From: Ceratobasidium sp. AG-K
Lineage: Eukaryota > Basidiomycota > Agaricomycetes > Cantharellales > Ceratobasidiaceae
DNA: 64,000 bases
Assembly (NCBI GenBank): GCA_037039685.1
Contig: JAWNGF010000004.1
Location: forward strand, 1,736,001-1,800,000
Direction: 5' to 3'
In this document: positions 23,576 to 36,099 of the stretch, in pieces
Position numbering within the stretch: position 1 is the first letter of the stretch
Layout of the letters: the number at the start of each line of letters is the position of its first letter
Made by a program: the position numbers and the translations under genes
Notes under the pieces: model-generated
The model's input: only the letters and a program-made list of their open reading frames with translations
What the model was told of the DNA's origin: nothing
Database searches by the model: none

Positions 23576-25461
23576 TCAGTGAAGTGATTGTTGCCTCGTC
23601 ACACCCGAGCTCGTGGCGCTGGTCCACTCGGCGCGCATAAGCATGCTAGCGCTGATACAAAGCCCAGTGGCCCCCGTAAGAGTGAGATAAACCAAGAACG
23701 AGCCGTGCTTTGCGGACAAGGCGAATAACGCGGTGGTGATCGCGGGTCCAATCTGTAAATTCCCACGCCATGGATATGAGTATGGCAAGTTGATTCGGGT
23801 TCGAATGAAACAGTACGAACCGCGCGCATGAGGGAGGCCGAAGTCTGAGCCAGTCCGTTTGTCGCTCCCAAGCATAACGGGTTCGGAGGCGCGTTTGAAA
23901 TGAAGAGGAGCAGGCAACCTATCACGGAGCGTGAGCTAGGCGACCCACGTATATGATCATCCACTTACAGAAACTAATCGGAGAAGCGCATGAAACAATA
24001 GCATATGCGCCGATTAACAGCCACAATCCCAACCGCGATTCCAACTTGGCTGCGTAATGCATGGCGGGGAGCAGCCAAATCTGTGTCAGATACATCCAGA
24101 CGCCGCACTTGTACATTTTCCGCATCCCTATTGAGCGTTGCATTTTTGGTACGAGAAAGGCGGTCGCCATTCCGGTTACCATCCCTGGAGTGCCAAGACT
24201 AGGCCGATTGTCGCGGGCTCTAGGTCAAGACCTCCGATGTCGACAGGGGAGGCAAATACGATTGGCTGGAGCGCGACCACAGATATGTCGAGAAGAGATA
24301 GGAGGGCATAGTTGAGAATGGTGACGCAGACCCGGCGAGTGAGGAGCGAACTTAGTGGTGGAGGTGGCGTTTGCTCGGGTTCCGAGAATTCGAATTGACT
24401 GGGAGTGCCCGGGGTTGCTGGGGATGATGAGCCAATAACATAATAGCCTTTTTTGCCCAGAACTGGATGGGTCTACAACAACCTTAGTCAGAGGCGTTCT
24501 TAGTTCGATAGATTAGTGGCCGTACCTCATGGAGGAAGAACCAACCAAGGACTAGCCCCGAAGCCGGGACGGCCGCAACAACTATGCAGGGGAGCAAATA
24601 TGGATACGCCCTCAACACCGATGACCAACCAAACAAACTTGGCATGGTCTCTGCTGGATGCTGAAGCAGCCCGCCGATCGCGGGACTGCAAGCACCCAAA
24701 GCTGACTGAGATTTATTCAATAGCGGCAATTAGGTGAGACGGCTTACGCTAGTGTGAATCCAATCGACCAAACCATGGGGATAAACGCAAATGCTTGGGC
24801 CGCATTAGTCTCGTCCGTGACTTCGCCAAGTACACTCTTGATGACGCCAGCGTTTCCCTAATAAATATTAAAATTAGTCAAATAACGGGGAGAAGGTTCA
24901 TAATGCGGCTTACGTTCAAGGCGCCCGCTAAGGCACGGCTGATCACCACCCCAGCGAATGTTCGAGAGACACCGAAGAATAGAGACGAAAGGACCAGTCC
25001 GCCGAGTCCAAAAAACAAGACTGGTCGCCTCCCTATTCTATCCGAGAGGCGACCGTACTGGAGGATGCATATACACTCGGTAACGAAAAAGAGTGATTCC
25101 TGTTGGAGTGTTAGAAACTTTTGAAATTAGATAATTTTGTCAAGCTCACAATGATCCCAGCATAATACCCGACCTTTGCTTTGTCGCCATTCGTAACTCC
25201 AGTTTCGTAAACTAGGTTGTTGATGAACGGGAACAACACTCCGGCTGTGCAAGGCTCTGAGAGGAGCATAAGGAGTAGGATGCCGACCTGTAAGCGAGGA
25301 AGAGGGGCTGGGCTGGGTTTGGCGTCTGGCTTTTCATCGTAATTATCTGTCTGTTTTGATTCATACGCAACAAAAGCCGGAGTGGGAGAGCGACATCTCA
25401 AATCGGAGGGGGAATCGTTTTTGAGGACGAACAGAGCGGAGGATTGCGCTACGACCGTCAT
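23576..25461 (-). CDS. major facilitator superfamily transporter
   Basis: Probable proton-coupled drug or metabolite efflux transporter of the plasma or vacuolar membrane; the substrate cannot be inferred. From ATG 25,461: a soluble N-terminus (about 55 residues), then TM1 (LQVGILLLMLLSEPCTAGVLFP), NNLVYETGV, and after an intron the MFS motif GRLSDRIGRRPVLFFGLGGL between TM2 and TM3, then GNAGVIKSVLGEVTDETN and a central cytosolic Pro/Ser-rich loop (SSSPATPGTPSQFEFSEPEQ). The second half has further TM segments (LNYALLSLLDISVVALQPIVF, LISNAPPN-type helix, ITTALFALSAKHGSF), ending TSSGVTRQQSLH. Twelve segments are likely. The layout resembles the ZIFL/general-substrate MFS group of basidiomycetes. 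It is divergently arranged with the ceramidase gene. Confidence 0.85.
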
Positions 25462-26221
25462 GGTCTCACCGGTGAACCACAGGGTTCAGGACACACAAGA
25501 GCACCAGCAAAGCTGACTGAGAGCAGAGGCGGGCGAACTGGGTCGTTTCACACCCTCGAATATTTTAAGAGTCCACTTTTTTCATGAGTGCGCTGTGCGG
25601 TGACCGATTGCGGACGTAAACATGTCCAAGTTGTGAAATCGAATTACTAGTTTTGTGAGTCGATAAAGGGTGAGCGGGGCTTCGCCGTTGCGCACAACTT
25701 GAAATAAGGTGGTTGGTACCGGAATAATGGTGTATCCAAAAGTGGCCACAGGGATAATTGCCAGAATAAGGTGCCGATTGAATGAGCACTGTCAATCGCA
25801 TCGATGTAGAGCTAATCAACCAGCGGATCGATGTAAGCTCGCCGTCAATCGTTGTCTGGGCTTGCGGCCTCGTGACTGGAGCTTTCGGGTCCAGAAACAT
25901 ATGAATATTATTGATAAAGTATCAGATGATGTCCTGTGGTGGTCGAAGAGCTCGAGTCGATCCTAGCCTGGGAGGTTCTCGACCAAACAAGAGCACACAG
26001 GGCGGAATCCGGGGCTTGGCTCCCCGCACACCCCGATTTGAATACCCCACAAAAAGAGTCTTTCCGATGCAACAACAACATACGGCTAATGCATTGTGCA
26101 TTCGTTCAATTACGCCCTAGCAGGATCGTTCACGTCGACTCTAAGGAATTGTTAGGAGGAGCTCCCAGCGCGTTCTGTGCGTGGAACATAAATGATGCTT
26201 CCCATGTGCATGGTCATGGCA

Positions 26222-26233
26222 CACGTGACGTCA
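26222..26233. promoter_or_regulatory. overlapping CACGTG and TGACGTCA sites
   Basis: CACGTGACGTCA combines an E-box (26,222-26,227) with a palindromic CRE (26,226-26,233), 296 bases upstream of the ceramidase ATG and within the shared MFS/ceramidase promoter. bZIP or bHLH factors bind such sites. Occupancy is not shown. Confidence 0.4.
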
Positions 26234-26347
26234 GTTCTCATATTCCTCTTGCCCCTTCGTTTCCTTATCTAGTCGTATGACCCCCTACCTCATGAAATTC
26301 CATAGTTCGCACCGTGTACCTGCAGGAACACCGGCATTTCTCCTTTC

Positions 26348-26354
26348 TATAAAA
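26348..26354 (+). promoter_or_regulatory. TATA box of ceramidase gene
   Basis: TATAAAA lies 175 bases upstream of the predicted start codon. Confidence 0.4.
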
Positions 26355-26528
26355 GCTAGCTTTTCTCGCGCGGACCTCTCAATGTCGAGAGGTTCTCCCT
26401 CCGATCCGGACTTTGCTCGAGCACGCGGTACATTTTAGTTGATTGTCCGGGAAACGGTGGCGCTTTATTACTTTGGTGTTTAAAAGTCAGTGCTGACGGA
26501 CGCGACCTAGTTGATTTCCATCTTCAAC

Positions 26529-29500
26529 ATGCCCTCTCGCAAAAATTGGTCCAAGGCTCTACTATTGGCTGGCCTGTTGCCCCTCCAAGGATGTTACGCA
26601 CAGCAGTACCTCCTTGGAGTTGGAATAGGCGACGTCACAGGGTACAGCTCGTTTCTCGTTCTCTAGTCTTGCAAAGGCTGACCCAGTTCGATGATGTGTC
26701 TTTAAAGTCCAGTGGTCGAAACCAATATGATGGGATATGCAGATCTCGCACAAACTGATACCGGTCTCCATATGAGGCAATTCTCTCGTGCTTACGTATT
26801 GTTGCGACGCCGGGCACAAATTCTGCCAAGGACCGAATCTTATTCATCAACTCTGATTTGCAGTCCGGAGATACGGCTATTCGGCGTGGAATACTCGAAC
26901 AGTTGAACCAATTATACCCAGGTCTGTCTTGCTACCGTAGACCTAGTAACTTGAATTTGACCTGCTTGAATTGAAGGATTGTACACGGAAGCGAATGTTG
27001 CCCTCGTTGGGACGCATTCGCACGCTGGAGTCGGCGGCTTTTTGAATAACTTATTGCCAACCTTGACCAGCTTGGGTTTCGTCAAGCAAACTTACGATGC
27101 GATCGTTAATGGTACATGCGTGATTTTTCTCAAACATGATTGCGAGCTGACTTTTACCCTTCTCAGGAACCGTTCTGGCAGTCAAAAGGGCCCACGAGTC
27201 ACTTGCTCCTGGGACTCTCTCGGTTGGCAACGTAACAGTGCTCGACACCAACTTGAATAGGTCCCCGTATGCGTACGAGGCCAATCCGGCGGCTGAAAGA
27301 GCGAGGTATCAGTACGATCAAGACAAGGTACGATAATTCCTGGCCGATTCGTTTATTCTTCACTCATGCACCTGATAAACTACTCGCAGGAGCTAAGTCT
27401 ACTCAAGTTTACCGATAACTCCGGGACCGCTCGTGGATTTTTGAGCTTCTTCCCGACCCATGGGACTAGTCTCTATCAGGTAAGTGGCGATCATTCAGCC
27501 ATGCGGGTTGCATCTCATATCTTGGCAGAACAATACACTTGTTAGTACTGATAACAAGGGGATGGCTGCGTATCTCTATGAAGGCATGGCCGCAAATTCT
27601 TTCGTCTTCGCTCTTATTCCTTTCCTTACCTATTCGTGATTAGCATCCGTTGAACCTGATGCCGCACCGGGAAAGAACAAATTCGTCGCCGGATTCGTTC
27701 AAGGTATGCCAATTACCAGCCTCATGGAGAAATAAACTCATCCAATGTTACCCAGCCAACGTTGGAGACACTACGTTCGTGCTTCTGCACTCAAACTGTG
27801 ACCATGTACTAACAACTTTAACTCATTACTTCTAGTCCCAATACGTAAGTTCAGTAATGGACCATGCTTGACCGAGATTGATCTTCTTGTTATTAGTCTA
27901 GGCGCGTTTTGTGAAAGCCCTGGGAAACCATGGGATGGCCAACCGTGCGAGTACAAAAAGTCAACTTGTGGAAATGTCACGCAAGGGTGCCATGGCAGGC
28001 ACGTCCCCTCAATTCGACACGCATCACGACCTTGACTAACGCCCTCACTTTCAACAACAGAGGCCCTGGCTTCCGGATCTCCGATTTCGAGTCAAACCGC
28101 ATCATTGGAGAGAACCAATTCTTGGGTGCCAAGAAACTCATGGACGGAAATTCTTTGGCCTCGGTTAAGGGCGCGATACGAAGCTTGCATACTTATGTTA
28201 ACATGTGCGCACGTCTTGCATATTCTTTCTACCTGGTCTCATGTCACATATTGAACTCAGGTCGAGCTATTCCTTCCCTCTCGCTAACGGAACTACCGTG
28301 AACACATGCCCACCTGCGATGGGTAAGCACCACAGCCAGTCGTCGTAAGTTTGGTACTCACGTAATTGATATTCAGGATACTCGTTTGCCGGCGGAACTA
28401 GTGACGGACCTGGAGCTTTCGACTTTACGCAGGGACAAACCGCGGACGGAACTCAGTAAGCTCCGGGTCAGTTTCTAACGTCCTCTCAGTCTAACGGCTT
28501 GACTAGGAATCCTTTCTGGGAGGTAGTCAAAGGTGATTAGGCGTTCGTTCCCATAATGTCTTCGGGCTAAGCTAAGGGGGTCTGATGTGTTATAGGGATT
28601 GTAACTTCTCCACCAACCGAAGAGCAGAAGCGATGCCACTACCCTAAGCCCATCTTACTTAATACTGTGAGCTACTTCAACGCGCATATAGCCTGGTATC
28701 GTGCTGAAACGTGCGGTTTAGGGCTACACCAAGTTCCCATACGCATGGCAACCAGACATTGTGGACGTTCAAATGATGCGTGTCGGCCAATTTGTGGTTC
28801 TGGTCGTTCCAGGGGAGTTCACAACCATGGCTGGACGTAGAATCAGGTCAGACAAATACGTATAACGGTATCACTTCGTTCATGTCCTGACCTATAAACA
28901 GGGAGTCGGTGCGCGCCAAGTTGATTTCCTCAGGTGTCATTGGAAACGACGCATACGTTGTACTCGGTACGTAATTTACTGTAGTCATCGCTGCCAAAAC
29001 TCCACGAACATGACCTGTTTTTCGGGAGCAGCTGGTCCTGCGAATACATACTCGCACTATGTGACTACTCGCGAGGAATATGGAGTTCAGCGATATGAAG
29101 GAGCGTCAACGATCTACGGACCATGTAAGTGCAAATAATGTTACCAGGTGGCAGAATTGTTAACTTTCCTATATCATTAGTCACGCTCGAGGCTTATCAG
29201 AATTTGTACACTGGGTTGGTTTCGTACTTGGCTGATGGCGCAACGACATCACCTCCTGTTGGACCAATTCCTGAGGACTTGACGAAGAAGGCCATCTCAC
29301 TACAGGTCTGTCTTCTGGACTTAAATACGATTTATCGTACCTAACTAAGCATTCACGCTTAGACTGGCGTCGTGTTTGACGCAGCTCCAATTGGCAAGTC
29401 ATTTGGATCGGTACTCACGGACGTAAGCACAACGGCATACAAGCGAGGCCAACGTGTCGCAGCAACCTTTCAGGCTGCAAATCCTAGGGTAGATTTGTTT

Positions 29501-29972
29501 CGACGATCTATCGTCATGGCGGAACTAACCTGTAATTACAGAACAACTTGCGCCTTGAGGGTACCTTCTTGACCGTCGACCGTCTCACGGGCAACACTTG
29601 GGCAACCTACAGAACTGATTCTCATCCTTCGACCAAATTCCGCTGGACCCGTACTAATACCGTTCGTTTTATATCCCTCTACAAATGTCGCATATATTGA
29701 TACTGGCCCCCGTTTAGGTTCTGGGACACAGCACCGTCGAAATTGAGTGGTAAGCATATTTCAGCCATTCCGCAGTGCAGATATTGAAATATAGACAGGA
29801 TCATCGAGTCGAACGTCCCAGGTATAACTTTGAACCCGGGCCTAGATAATTTACTAACTGGATTCCTACAGCCGGGACCTATCGAATCACCTACAATGGA
29901 GATTCCAAGCCACTCATTGGCTCCGTTTCCTCGTTTACCGGAAGATCCGGTAACTTTACTGTCTCTACTTGA
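26529..29972 (+). CDS. neutral/alkaline ceramidase, secretory pathway
   Basis: Hydrolyses ceramide to sphingosine and fatty acid. ATG 26,529 begins a signal peptide (LLLAGLLPLQGCYAQQ). The neutral ceramidase core follows: YLLGVGIGDVTG, then VETNMMGYADLAQTDTGLH, ILFINSDLQSGDTAIR, the zinc-site segment GTHSHAGVGGFLNNL, the catalytic NVGDTTPN, GRGPGFRISDFESNRIIG, GEFTTMAGRRIRE, GPANTYSHYVTTREEY and FDAAPIGKSFG. A C-terminal beta-sandwich domain ends SFTGRSGNFTVST. More than 20 short exons. One is only 9 bases (27836-27844) and one intron is GC-AG (27999-28060). The frame stays intact across all exons I checked. Together with ATG26 it suggests membrane-lipid turnover, though no operon-like link is implied. 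Confidence 0.93.
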
Positions 29973-30379
29973 TAAATCAAGGGTTGTTTTATTGTTCGCA
30001 AATGAGATTCTCAATGACTTCAGCTGGGTACTTCCAGTCCTTGAGATGGCTGTGAACTGAGATCACGATGCGTTTGTGGCGCCAAGGACAAACTGATCCA
30101 GGGAGTAAACATGCCACGCGCCACCTCGATGACTGCATCCTCTGCTATTTCAAAATGAATTCGGAGAGCAATTCGGAATTCAGGCTTGTACTATATAACT
30201 CATGGCGTGATGCTGTATCTCTGATTCGTGACCCCCTCTAACGTTCCCTGTGGTCCACCACCGCACCAATTGAACTTGTAAGATGACACTATAAATAGGT
30301 ATTGCTACTGATGCCTACAGAACATCTAGACCGTATGATACATATTTGCTAGCAATATATAGTCAACTATCCCAGAGTC
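29973..30379. other. convergent intergenic region
   Basis: About 400 bases between ceramidase (plus) and the bZIP gene (minus). No gene seen. Confidence 0.5.
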
Positions 30380-31530
30380 TCAAGCCTGATCTTTGGATTT
30401 CCCTTTCCCCTTGGTGGGTCTGTCATCATCTTCATCATCACCAGCGCTTTCGTTGGATAGGTCTTGCCCAACAGAGCCGCTTGGACCCGCGCCTACTCCA
30501 GCCTTTGCATTTTCCATCGCTTTCCGACCCTTGAGGATCACCATCTCCTTCAACCACCCGTTCTCTCGCCTCAGCTCGACCGCCTCTTTCTCCAACTGGT
30601 CGGCTCGGCCCTCGAGTTCTACAAGGGTCCTCTCGAGTTCCATTGTACGCTGCTTTTTCTTAACCCGGAATCGTGCTACGCAGGATGAATCAATGCTTGG
30701 GACGGGAAAGGACCTAGGATTGCACGCTCACCCGACGCGGCTGTGTTTCGACGGCGCTTGTCCTCGGCTATGGCGGATGTATCTTCATCCGTGACAGCTG
30801 CGTTGCCGGACTGACTATGGGACGAGCTTCTTCCTGCACTGCTGGTGGATCGCCCTCGCGCCGGTAATGTCTGCGATGGCGGCGCAGACGACGAAGAAGG
30901 CCCGGAGACAGATGTGGGTGGCTGTGAAATGCTCGGCGAAGGAAGGGCGAAGCCGGCTGCCCCACGGGCGACGAGCGCATGATATTGTGCAATCTCAGCA
31001 GGGGTGAGTGGCTGTGGCTGGACCGAAGGTCCTTGCATCCCGGCATACAGATCCAGATCCCACGGGTTCCCGAACGGGTCTTGAGAGGCGGGCGAACTAT
31101 TGTGTGGATGGGTGGGCGGGACCGAATTCATTGCCCCAAGCCCTAACATATCATACGGAGGATGCTGTCCGAAAGACGCCGATGGAAAAAAAGGGTGCAT
31201 ATCCCAAGCTGCTGGAAGGCCAGATGCATTCGCGCCACTTGCAGGGTGGAGGTGTCCTCCGGGTAGCTGATGCAAGTGCGCACTCGTAGGAGAATGGTAC
31301 TCGTCTGGATACTCGTGACTATTCGACTGGTTGCCGCCGTCCATCCTGAATGAAAAGACAATATTCTCCCACCGATCAAGTTCTTGTTTTATTTGTGGCT
31401 CCCCTGTCGCTAAATCAGGCTGCACCGAGGTATCTTTTCTGGCAACCACCTTCGGGGTGTGGGGTGGTGTGCCAAGTGATGGCGTGCTAGAGCGTGAGCG
31501 CTTCAAGGAGGTCGTAGTCGTCGGCGACAT
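30380..31530 (-). CDS. bZIP transcription factor, CYS3/Zip1 type
   Basis: Two exons (30732-31530 and 30380-30675) join in frame to give 364 residues. The N-terminal 250 residues are Pro-, Ser- and His-rich and probably hold an activation region (QPQPLTPAEIAQYHALVARG, SSSSAPPSQTLPARGRSTSS). The basic region is EDKRRRNTAASARFRVKKKQR (about residues 256-276), split by the intron after TAAS. A leucine zipper follows with heptads through LERTLVELEGRADQLEKEAV and WLKEM. The N-x2-A-A-x-A-R-F core matches the CYS3/MetR group that controls sulphur assimilation in ascomycetes and S. pombe Zip1. The DNA-binding class is firm; the sulphur role is inference. The tail is acidic then Lys-rich (GKGKGKSKDQA). 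Confidence 0.88.
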
Positions 31531-32832
31531 ATCCCCAGGAGGTTAAATAGCCTTGAAAGGTTGCGGTGCGTTAATGCGTAGGGTGTGCCAGCCGGTTAAC
31601 GTCTGCGTACGCAATCGAATCGCGCAACTTGGCCTGCAGGCACGAGCACGAATAAACTCGTGGTGTACTTTCCCCGGGATTTGTATATACGCTAGAATCA
31701 CGGAATTTCCTATTAGTTATTCTTACATGACCAGAAAATGGGAGAGTTTCTTTACGTGCTATCTCCCACCTTGGTGTACGAAAGTTATGGTTGAAAAGAC
31801 AACGATTAGGGCTTACAATCAAGCAATGCGCACCTTAAGACCCCGCACGCCCAGTAGGCTGAATGGAGACGATCAAAGTTTCTTCCACACGCATATTCAT
31901 TCCGTTTTTGCTCATGGGAAGGCCGAATGATGACATGACCTATCCCTATTGCGCAAAGAATGCGAGCCTGAGCGATGGCGTGCGCAAACGCCATCGCCAT
32001 CACGTGCCATATGCGTCCTGATTGGTGGATTGCCTTCCTAATATAGTCACAACAACAGGAACGAATACTGCACGTACGGATATTGGCTGTGGACACGTTG
32101 GCACGCTGCCATCGGAGTTTAATCGAGGCCTGTTGATTTTCTGATGCATATTGACGCATATACGCCCCGACCCAACAGAAACTCAGTTGAGATCACACAA
32201 GATAAGAGGCACTATATGCTTGTGGAACCTGCCCATTATTTTTGCGTTCTGGACTTTCGGGCACCACCCAACTCGTGTGACCATTATTTTAAGATTTTTT
32301 CTGGATGCGATTCGCGTTTCCCTACCAGTTTGGCAAGACACCGAGTCTAGACAATGGCCCCTTGGATGACTCGGTGTCAAAGTCAACTTTGTCCTTTGAC
32401 TTTTTAGTTACCACCGGCCATGATCCGTCGGGCGCAACCTTCACGAAGGTATCCCATGGGATAACTAATACGCTCACAGTGGCTATATGGCGAGATGCTA
32501 CGCATAACACGGATTTAAAACAGACTTTTTGCTATTTGACCTTGCACTTAGCGTGCATCCGCCACGTTGAAACAAAAAAGAAAGCCGTCTACGCTATAAT
32601 GCAGGCTTATTGGTGTTCTATTTAACTCGAACTACAGTTAAATTTCAAGCCAAATGAGAAAATGCGGAAGAAAACAGAACATGGTCTCGTGTTTATGTGG
32701 ATTGACCAAAACCATAAGGTCAACAGAATCTTCCTGGGGTTTTGTAAGGCGCCGTCATTGAGCGCCGTAAGACCTAGAACAAAGAGCCCCACAACCTGAT
32801 CCCGGCCTCCAATCGCCTACTCTCAGCTCCCT
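31531..32832. other. intergenic, no supported gene
   Basis: About 1.3 kb. A short hairpin GATGGCGTGCGCAAACGCCATC occurs near 31,974-31,995. Open frames are short and unsupported. Confidence 0.5.
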
Positions 32833-33562
32833 TCAAATACGCATCGTAAGCGGCCATCCCCCAGTGTCATCTAGCGACACTCCAAGTGGGACAGCACAAC
32901 TTGCATCTACTGCGTAACATTCCCAACATGCCGCGTTGGGGTCGCTTTTTTGTTGTTGCTCTCGAGCATCCAGCAGGTATGGATATGCGTTCAACCCATT
33001 CCAGATAGTCATATGGCTTAGCTGCTCGTCTGTCATCCAGCGTCCTGACGCACCACGCATGTCTGATCCTGCACGCTTCACACCCTTCGAATGATGCGAT
33101 ACGAAGGGCGCTTCCTCCCACAACTCGTCCCCCGCCACTGCGTGGGGAGTCCCCACGCTTTACGACAAGCCTTAGACATGGGTGCGTGTTGAAAGAGCCC
33201 CCATTCGTCGATGTGTTGCTAACGAACCAGCGCCCCCAAAAAACCCACTCTAAACATGCACTCGTATTCTACGAGAGCCTCGAATCTGTCCTTACACACC
33301 ACCCCGAAATCTGGGACCTATGGCTCAACAACGCTACAGCCTGGCTGAACTTCACATCACCCTCTTGCCATCCGAATCCCAGGCCAACATCTGTTTGGTG
33401 CCGAGAGGGCGAACCACCACCGACCCCCACCTTGACCAAGATGCGAGTCGAAAGACGCACGGAGCGCAAGACTATCGCGGCTAGGATATGAAGAAATGGA
33501 CTCAATAGCGTTAGTAAAAAGAGCATGCCGGCCACGGATAAAACCAACCACACCAAGGGCAC
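32833..33562 (-). CDS. possible small membrane protein gene, two exons
   Basis: The frame from 33,562 opens with a strong hydrophobic segment (LVWLVLSVAGMLFLLTLLSPF, then LHILAAIVL) and reads through to a good donor GTAAGG near 33,289. A second open frame at 32,833-33,156 contains RWMTDEQLSHMTIWNGLNAYP. The link between them is guessed. A competing plus-strand frame covers 33,186-33,491. No family recognised; treat as tentative. Confidence 0.3.
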
Positions 33563-36099
33563 ACATGCGCTCGGCCCTAGTCCGGCTGTAACAATAGAGT
33601 ACCTACGCTATCTAGTAACAAACGCTCCTGGGGCATAACTAATAACAACTCCACGTTGACTCGTTCAGTCGCTAAACTCCATTTCTCTGCCCCTGACTAG
33701 TCCTCCTAACCAATCAGGTTTTTCGTATGTCATTCGCCAAATGGGGTGTTCAGCCTGAGCATTTGATATTATGAACATGCACACCTCACCCACAGGCCTT
33801 TTTACGCCGTACATTGCTACCATTGATGCGCTAACGGCCTAGCCTTGACCCGCCTAGCCACCATTCTCTCGCCATCCCCCCAGGAGCTGGGCGCACAACC
33901 TCCTACCTCTTAGCCCCTCATTATACATAGCTACCTCAAGTTTGCGTTCCCGACCGTGCGCCTTTCTACTTCCCTCCAGGTTGGAGGGCTGAATTTTTCT
34001 TGCCCTTCGCTGAGTCGCTACTCATTTATAATTATATTTCTTGCAGTCAAGCTGGCCACTCTCCAGAACCCCAGCCTGCACAAAGTAAAGCTAACTTACG
34101 ATTGTCTTCAATACCCCGTCTCACACCCAACGGGTTTGGTATTCTTGCTCTATCACGTCAAGTATACTCGACCAACTTGCATACACCTGTCAAAGTTGCC
34201 GGCCAATTCACTCCTATGCTTCATGCGCTCCCCGCCGTTGGCACCGGGCAAGCATCAGGCGGGACTCTCGACATGACTTGGACACTTGTGCTATCCGACC
34301 TCTACCGAATGGGCGAAAGAATACTCACATTTCTTCTAAAAAAATCATTACAGATCTATCGACACATCTGGGAATTTCAGCACAGCTCTTGCTTTATAGC
34401 GTGGATAGGTGTTTTGGAACCCGGTTTCCTGGTACAATATCCGCGTATTGTGTATGCCTTTACGAAATCCGATGTCAAACGTACTGTCCCCGCACACTAT
34501 TATATGCGCCCAACCTAATCTACATCACACGCGGTAGGATGATTCTCAAGTTTTGTAATGTCCATGCAATCACGTTTCATTCAAGGTACATGAGCATTAT
34601 TATGTAGGATTACGCAAAATTTGAGGGCGTCCAATCGAAAAGTACACGATGAGAAGCCTCTTTCCGATGAAACTGCAGAAAGTGTGAGAAATAGGAAAGG
34701 AAAGTAGCCTTTTGTGTATATATAGGAAGTAGATTGCTAGACCAAAGTCCATTTGGGGTTGAAATTGGTTTGATATGCTGGTCCGATCGATATCTCAAAA
34801 GTGGGAACCAAAATGTTGTCGTAATGAACACGTGAGAAATAGGAGGGGAAAGTTACCGGGGATTCGAGAAACTCGGAGTTGAATAATATTAATGTTGAAA
34901 CAGAGCGTGTAACAAAATAACAGAACAGACCTTGGGAGTAAAATCAGTCGGTGCTATGAAGTACCAAGCCTTCTCTGAAAATGTGTAAAATGATCCGACC
35001 TTAAAATCGGTCAGATACATGCCAAATTTCCTCGAAATGCCGAATCGGGACACTATTATACCGATTTTTGGTATTTTTGTTCACAGTAAATTTAGTGCTT
35101 GTTTATACATCCATCCTACCGAACACTGCCACCATACAGCTCGGTTGCACGTTGCATCAGGCGCTATCCCGAGAAAAGCCGCTCGCTCGAGATTTCTGAG
35201 TATAAACCAATCAACACGAACGGATCTTCCACACCTCGTAATCTTCCCACGCTTTCTGCTCTTGTGATCTGGTTCTCCGAAATGAGGTTGACGTGTTGGA
35301 TGTTGCGTAGATTAGTTCCTTATATGACTGATCCCTTGATTTTGCTGTAAGAAAACGCCTTCACTTGAAATTTGAGTGCTATAAACACGTTTGACACGTC
35401 TACCTGGGATCAGTGTTCATTTTATAACCAACCATGACGTTCGACACTGGGTTGTTTGGTGAGCAGGGGCCAATCCATGTATGTATGCTAGAAGCTTACT
35501 TTATACTCTTCGTGTCTATTTAGAGGAATGATCTAGCCGACTATTTGACTCGCATATAGTCGCTCCATGAAGAAACTGATGTGTGCAAACGAGAATTTGG
35601 TGTTTCAATGCGTGTTTTAGTTTTCAAAACAAACCAGTGTCCCTAGTTTGGCAGGTTTGCCTTTATTCCACTTAATAACTGCCCATTGACGGGCATCACT
35701 TGTGCGCCGCTGAGTGCGCCCCCTCCCCCTGTTGAAAAGCCTAAGCTGGATTGGTTCCCATGTAACCGTGACTATGTTGGATCCGCCGAAATTCAGAACA
35801 CGATGGTGTAGTCCAAAGCTAGAATTGACATAGCCAAGTCTGAGGCCCGCGAAGTCTTTGATTAGTCATCAGTCGCGCTTTCGCCTTCGATCATCATCCA
35901 ACGACAACCTCACACGAGCATTTCGACCCAATAGCAATGGCGGCCAGGTGGATAAGCCCATCATAAGGACGTGATACAGGCTAATCCAAACATTAATAAA
36001 CCCCAGCTTCGACGCGCGTCTGCCAGGCTGAAGCAGAAAGCAGAAAGTGGTACGCCCAGTGCTTTGTCGGGGCTCGAGATATCGTGATCTCACCTCGAC
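33563..36099. other. long intergenic region with one doubtful ORF
   Basis: A plus-strand frame at 34,000-34,518 reads plausibly in part (RLSSIPRLTPNGFGILALSR, GQFTPMLHALPAVGTG) and follows a TTGCAG acceptor at about 34,041-34,046. It could be a gene fragment but has no recognisable domain. The rest, especially 34,600-35,850, is AT-rich with nothing identifiable. Confidence 0.45.

Larger units (their letters stand above)
25462..26528. other. divergent intergenic region (MFS / ceramidase)
   Basis: About 1.07 kb holding both promoters. A CRE/E-box site and a TATA box are listed separately. The open frames here look random. Confidence 0.5.
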
